Below, piece after piece: positions 14,131 through 16,221 of a DNA stretch of 16,221 nt. The DNA comes from a gamma proteobacterium symbiont of Bathyaustriella thionipta. Lineage in GTDB: Bacteria; Pseudomonadota; Gammaproteobacteria; Chromatiales; Chromatiaceae. The notes beneath the pieces were generated by a model. It ran no database searches. It was not told the origin of the DNA and worked only from the letters and a program-made list of their open reading frames with translations. Position 1 is the stretch's first letter. Every line of letters begins with the position of its first letter. The translations under genes and the position numbers were made by a program. The stretch lies in assembly GCA_025656895.1 (NCBI GenBank), contig JAHXHF010000317.1:1-16221 (forward strand). The letters are read 5' to 3'.

Positions 14131-16001
14131 GCCGATTTTCGCTTCAAATGCACCAGCAGCAAAGACACCGCGGCCGGTGTCATGCCCGGAATACGGCTGG
14201 CCTGACCAATGGTTTCCGGTTGGTGCGCCTTAAGTTTTTCCAGCGCTTCCGAGGACAGGCCGCGTACACCGGCAAAATCAAAACCTTTGGGTAAGCGCAG
14301 ATTTTCGCTGCTTTTGTGGCGCTCAATTTCAAGCTGCTGACGTTCTATATAACCGGCATAGGCACTTTGTATTTCCAGCTGTTCGGCCACTTCCGGCGCA
14401 ACCCCGACTGAACCGACGGCTGTCAGACTGGTTACATCCTGATAGTTGACATTGGGCCGCGCCAATACGTCCAGCGCACGGGTTTCGCGGCTTAGCGGCG
14501 CGCCGAATACGCGCAGCATTTCACTCTGTTCCACATTGCCGCTATGCAACCAGGTATCGCGCAGGCGTTGCTGCTCATCCTGTAGCGCCTGACGCTTGTT
14601 TTCAAACAAGCGCCAGCGTTCATCATCAACCAGACCCAGCTCCCGGCCGACGGCTGTCAGGCGCAGGTCGGCATTATCTTCCCGCAGTGACAGCCGGTAT
14701 TCCGCCCGACTGGTAAACATGCGATAAGGTTCACGCGTTCCGCGCGTAATCAGGTCATCCACCATCACGCCTATATAGGCCTGGTGTCGTGCCGGTGTCC
14801 AGGCTTCTTTTTGCATAACCTTGCGCGCCGCATTAATACCCGCCAGCAAACCCTGGGCAGCCGCTTCTTCATATCCGGTTGTGCCGTTGATCTGGCCGGC
14901 AAAATACAAGCCTTCTATGTGTTTGGTTTCCAGCGTGGCACGCAAATCCCGTGGGTCAAAATAATCATATTCGATGGCGTAGCCGGGACGGGTAATGCGC
15001 GCTTTGGCAAAACCCTGCATAGAGTTGACCAGGCGTTGCTGTATATCAAACGGCAGGCTGGTGGAAATGCCGTTGGGATAGACCTCAAGCCGGCTCAAAC
15101 CTTCCGGCTCTATAAAAATCTGATGCGCATTCTTGTCGGCAAAACGTACAACCTTATCTTCAATAGAGGGGCAATAGCGCGGCCCGACCCCGTCAATAAC
15201 GCCGGTAAACAAAGGTGAGCGCGACATCCCTTCACGAATAATGTCGTGTGTTTGTTCGTTGGTATAACTGATATGGCAACAGACCTGCTGTGGATGATCC
15301 TGTGGCTTTCCCAAAAACGAAAACAGCGGCGCGGGATTGTCGCCCGGCTGTTCTGCCAGCTGCGAGTAATCAATGCTGCGACTGTCTATGCGCGGTGGTG
15401 TGCCGGTTTTCAGCCGATCCACGCGCAAGGGTAATTCACGCAGACGTTGCGCCAGTGCAATCGAAGGCGGGTCACCCGCGCGACCGGCAGAATGATTACT
15501 GAGACCGATATGAATCAGCCCCCCCAGAAAAGTACCCGCAGTCAGCACCACCGCAGGAGCGGCAAACTTCAGCCCCATCCGGGTAACAACACCCTGAACC
15601 CGGCCATTCTCCACAATCAGGTCATCCACCGCCTGTTGAAAAATATCCAGCCCGGCTTGCCGTTCCAGCGCCTGCCGCACAAATTCCCGATACAAACTGC
15701 GATCTGCCTGCGCGCGCGTGGCACGCACTGCCGGCCCCTTGCGCGCATTCAGAACCCGAAACTGGATACCGGCATGGTCAGCGGCACGCGCCATCAATCC
15801 GCCCAGCGCATCGATCTCTTTCACCAGGTGGCCTTTACCGATACCACCTATGGCCGGGTTACAACTCATCTGCCCCAGGGTTTCGATACTGTGAGTCAGC
15901 AATAACGTACGCGCACCCGAACGCGCCGCCGCCAGCGAGGCTTCCGTACCCGCGTGGCCGCCGCCGATCACAATCACATCATAATGGCTGGTATGCTGCA
16001 T
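14127..16001 (-). CDS. mnmG: tRNA uridine-5-carboxymethylaminomethyl modification enzyme MnmG (GidA)
   Basis: With MnmE, MnmG builds the cmnm5 group on U34 of tRNAs reading split codon boxes, using FAD, NADH and a folate. The 624-aa protein (E. coli 629) has the N-terminal FAD-binding fold VIGGGHAGTEA (11-21), SCNPAIGGIGKGHLVKEIDA (46-65, with Cys47), LKTGTPPRI (197-205) and RYCPSIEDK (275-283), where Cys277 is the conserved second cysteine. The C-terminal helical MnmE-binding domain spans roughly 550-624. mnmE is not visible in the 220 nt available upstream. The ribosome site before the ATG is weak. Confidence 0.98.
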   Translation of the reverse strand: MQHTSHYDVIVIGGGHAGTEASLAAARSGARTLLLTHSIETLGQMSCNPAIGGIGKGHLVKEIDALGGLMARAADHAGIQFRVLNARKGPAVRATRAQADRSLYREFVRQALERQAGLDIFQQAVDDLIVENGRVQGVVTRMGLKFAAPAVVLTAGTFLGGLIHIGLSNHSAGRAGDPPSIALAQRLRELPLRVDRLKTGTPPRIDSRSIDYSQLAEQPGDNPAPLFSFLGKPQDHPQQVCCHISYTNEQTHDIIREGMSRSPLFTGVIDGVGPRYCPSIEDKVVRFADKNAHQIFIEPEGLSRLEVYPNGISTSLPFDIQQRLVNSMQGFAKARITRPGYAIEYDYFDPRDLRATLETKHIEGLYFAGQINGTTGYEEAAAQGLLAGINAARKVMQKEAWTPARHQAYIGVMVDDLITRGTREPYRMFTSRAEYRLSLREDNADLRLTAVGRELGLVDDERWRLFENKRQALQDEQQRLRDTWLHSGNVEQSEMLRVFGAPLSRETRALDVLARPNVNYQDVTSLTAVGSVGVAPEVAEQLEIQSAYAGYIERQQLEIERHKSSENLRLPKGFDFAGVRGLSSEALEKLKAHQPETIGQASRIPGMTPAAVSLLLVHLKRKSA

Positions 16002-16221
16002 GGTTTGCTATTTTACCTGATATTGCGGTTTTACAGGGCATGTCATTTTTTGCTGATCTGGTATTGATTGCGCTCGCTGGAACAATCTCTTGCAGTCATA
16101 CACTAAAAAGAAACGGGGGATAGATAAGCGATTCGTAACTACTCAGCGTACTTTATCAAAAATTCCAGCTCACTGAGTAAATGCTGGCAATTGCCCTATA
16201 AATACCAACGCCAATGCTTCA
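16002..16221. other. Region upstream of mnmG
   Basis: These 220 bases hold no gene. An inverted repeat with arms TACTCAG (16140-16146) and CTGAGTA (16173-16179) is present. One 9-mer, TTATCAAAA, matches the DnaA box TTATCCACA at seven of nine positions, which alone is not evidence for oriC. A weak minus-strand promoter (ATGACA, 18 nt, TATCAG) ends about 15 nt before the mnmG ATG. The gap suggests that mnmG heads its own unit here. Confidence 0.4.

Noticed and set aside
16002..16221. Possible oriC upstream of mnmG
   Set aside because: mnmG is next to oriC in some Gammaproteobacteria, but only one poor DnaA-box-like 9-mer is present and there is no repeated box array or AT-rich unwinding region within the 220 bases.

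Overview
The window carries a compact bacterial core-genome block with 16 confidently identified genes, all on the minus strand. In transcription order (right to left) they are mnmG, rsmG, parA, parB, atpI, atpB, atpE, atpF, atpH, atpA, atpG, atpD, atpC, a SlyD-type FKBP peptidyl-prolyl isomerase, glmU and glmS. This order (tRNA/rRNA modification pair, chromosome partitioning pair, complete F1Fo ATP synthase operon, then the UDP-GlcNAc pair) is typical of Gammaproteobacteria and is usually found near the chromosomal origin. Protein lengths and active-site spacing match Escherichia coli homologues closely (AtpA 513 aa with Arg376, MnmG Cys277, GlmU 456 aa). The organism is therefore most likely a gammaproteobacterium of roughly balanced base composition. 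I cannot name the genus from sequence alone.

Region by region: 14127-16001 and 13456-14130 hold mnmG and rsmG, joined by an ATGA overlap. parA and parB (11737-13433) follow closely, so these four look like one operon. A good sigma70-type promoter (TTGACC, 18 nt, TATAAT) lies between parB and atpI and starts the nine-gene atpIBEFHAGDC operon (4573-11569). Subunit c has an aspartate ion site without sodium-type residues, which indicates a proton-driven enzyme. After atpC comes a 189-nt spacer with several inverted repeats. It ends in an intrinsic-terminator-like hairpin whose T-tract stops three bases before the start codon of the FKBP gene (3895-4383). glmU and glmS (2438-3808, 621-2435) follow, 2 nt apart, and supply UDP-GlcNAc for peptidoglycan and LPS.

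The leftmost 620 bases have no convincing gene. They contain a weak 66-codon ORF, a symmetric nested dyad at 192-241, a short direct repeat just past glmS, and a plausible promoter pointing out of the window.

No new system is evident; the genes are housekeeping genes. The features worth a second look concern expression signals: the hairpin on top of the FKBP start, a possible leaderless glmU transcript, and an atpI gene whose strong Shine-Dalgarno sequence has no ATG/GTG/TTG near it.
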